A stretch of 20,541 nt of DNA from positions 1 through 20,541 of IMG/VR virus record IMGVR_UViG_3300044765_000024; one strand, 5' to 3'. Below, one piece after another: positions 20,166-20,541 of the stretch. The notes below the pieces were generated by a model. It was not told the DNA's origin. It made no database searches and saw nothing but the letters and a program-made list of their open reading frames with translations. Made by a program: the position numbers and the translations under genes. The DNA comes from a virus. Position 1 is the first letter of the stretch, and every line of letters starts with the position of its first letter.

Positions 20166-20541
20166 CAGGCTCTCCTAGCGAAGATCTGGTCCAAGTCATC
20201 TTGCGTGACAAGGAACAGTGGTTTGAAGCGAATGGATACCTTGGCATGCAGTGGAAGACCCGTGCGCGCGTCGATTTGGTTCGACCACGTCTCTTGTGCG
20301 GACATTATGACCACGGAGTCGAAGAACGCGTAGTTGCCGATCTGCACGCTGATCTGATTGCGAACAACAGACTTCCAGAACTGTGCACCGCCCAATCCGT
20401 TCTGCGCGGTGGGCGGGCTGTTGGCTTGCTGATTGGAATTCAGATTAGCATTAGGCCCGTTCAGTCCTCGGTCGGTACGTAAGGTACCGGAGATGCCTGC
20501 TACGCTACCCAACGCGTTAAGAGCCTGCTTCGATTCATTCA
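20165..20541 (-). CDS. Tail/baseplate structural protein, 5' end cut by window edge
   Basis: Partial. The frame is open from the stop at 20165 to the right edge (at least 125 residues). A TTG at 20510-20512 is the only start-like codon near the left part of the chain, but the frame continues past it, so I treat the gene as truncated. The visible end has a low-complexity N/Q/G linker (NGPNANLNSNQQANSPPTA) and then a beta domain: VQIGNYAFFDSVVIMSAQETWS, TGLPLHAKVSIRFKPL and DDLDQIFARRA. The pattern of a strand, a W-S-x-x-x-D-x-x-T-G-x-P turn and a VSIxFxPL strand fits the end of tail-tube/baseplate connector proteins (T4 gp48/gp54-like), and its place upstream of the LysM-like gene agrees. Exact homology is unsure. 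Confidence 0.6.
   Translation of the reverse strand, partial: NESKQALNALGSVAGISGTLRTDRGLNGPNANLNSNQQANSPPTAQNGLGGAQFWKSVVRNQISVQIGNYAFFDSVVIMSAQETWSNQIDARTGLPLHAKVSIRFKPLFLVTQDDLDQIFARRA

Noticed and set aside
1-20541. tRNA, CRISPR array, insertion sequence, integrase or attachment site
   Set aside because: I looked for cloverleaf-like T-loop sequence, regularly spaced direct repeats and transposase motifs and saw none. The repeats present are coding repeats in fibres.

Overview
The window is late-gene DNA from a tailed bacteriophage with a contractile tail (myovirus type, class Caudoviricetes). The evidence is a full set of contractile-tail baseplate proteins: a LysM/gp53-like protein, a gp27/gpD-like hub, a gp5/gpV-like spike, gp25/W, gpJ/gp6 and a gpI-like protein. 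With them are several tail-fibre genes and a lysis cassette. A LydA-like holin and a GH19 endolysin without a cell-wall-binding domain suggest a Gram-negative host. Base composition is moderately GC-rich. No tRNA, integrase, transposase, CRISPR array or bacterial housekeeping gene is visible, and I cannot name the host genus.

Layout, left to right. (1) 1-2254, plus strand: the 3' part of a tail-fibre gene (VNGKTG block, pyocin-knob-like domain, STLGxVKxGxGL repeats) followed by a small repeat protein that reads as a six-unit beta-propeller. A hairpin terminator lies at 2272-2310. (2) 2306-3459, minus strand: a two-gene island with a FEN/PolA-type 5'-3' exonuclease and a small unknown protein. 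(3) 3460-3528: a divergent AT-rich gap. (4) 3529-5339, plus: the lysis cassette of holin, two tandem related membrane-anchored beta proteins and GH19 endolysin. (5) 5352-12096, plus: a tail-fibre and appendage operon of ten genes. It holds two proteins that share an N-terminal adaptor-like domain, a 923-residue fibre, a second propeller-like protein, and three small genes (helical, zinc-finger, beta-rich). It ends in a perfect 19-bp-stem bidirectional terminator. (6) 12153-20541, minus: the baseplate operon. In the transcribed direction it runs from a cut gene at the right edge through LysM/gp53-like, hub, spike, gp25/W, gpJ, a 67-residue unknown and gpI-like to a third fibre and its tail-fibre-assembly chaperone.

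Together the minus operon builds the baseplate and one fibre, the plus operons supply further fibres and accessory virion proteins, and the lysis cassette releases the particles. Genes are tightly packed, mostly with ATGA/TGATG overlaps or gaps under 50 bases. There is no gene-free stretch over 300 bases.

The most notable features are three. A fibre plus beta-propeller pair occurs twice. Two paralogous membrane-anchored beta-sandwich proteins sit where spanins or lysis regulators would be expected, with no recognisable spanin pair. Two terminators with the same 11-bp stem core close the two plus-strand runs about 9.8 kb apart.
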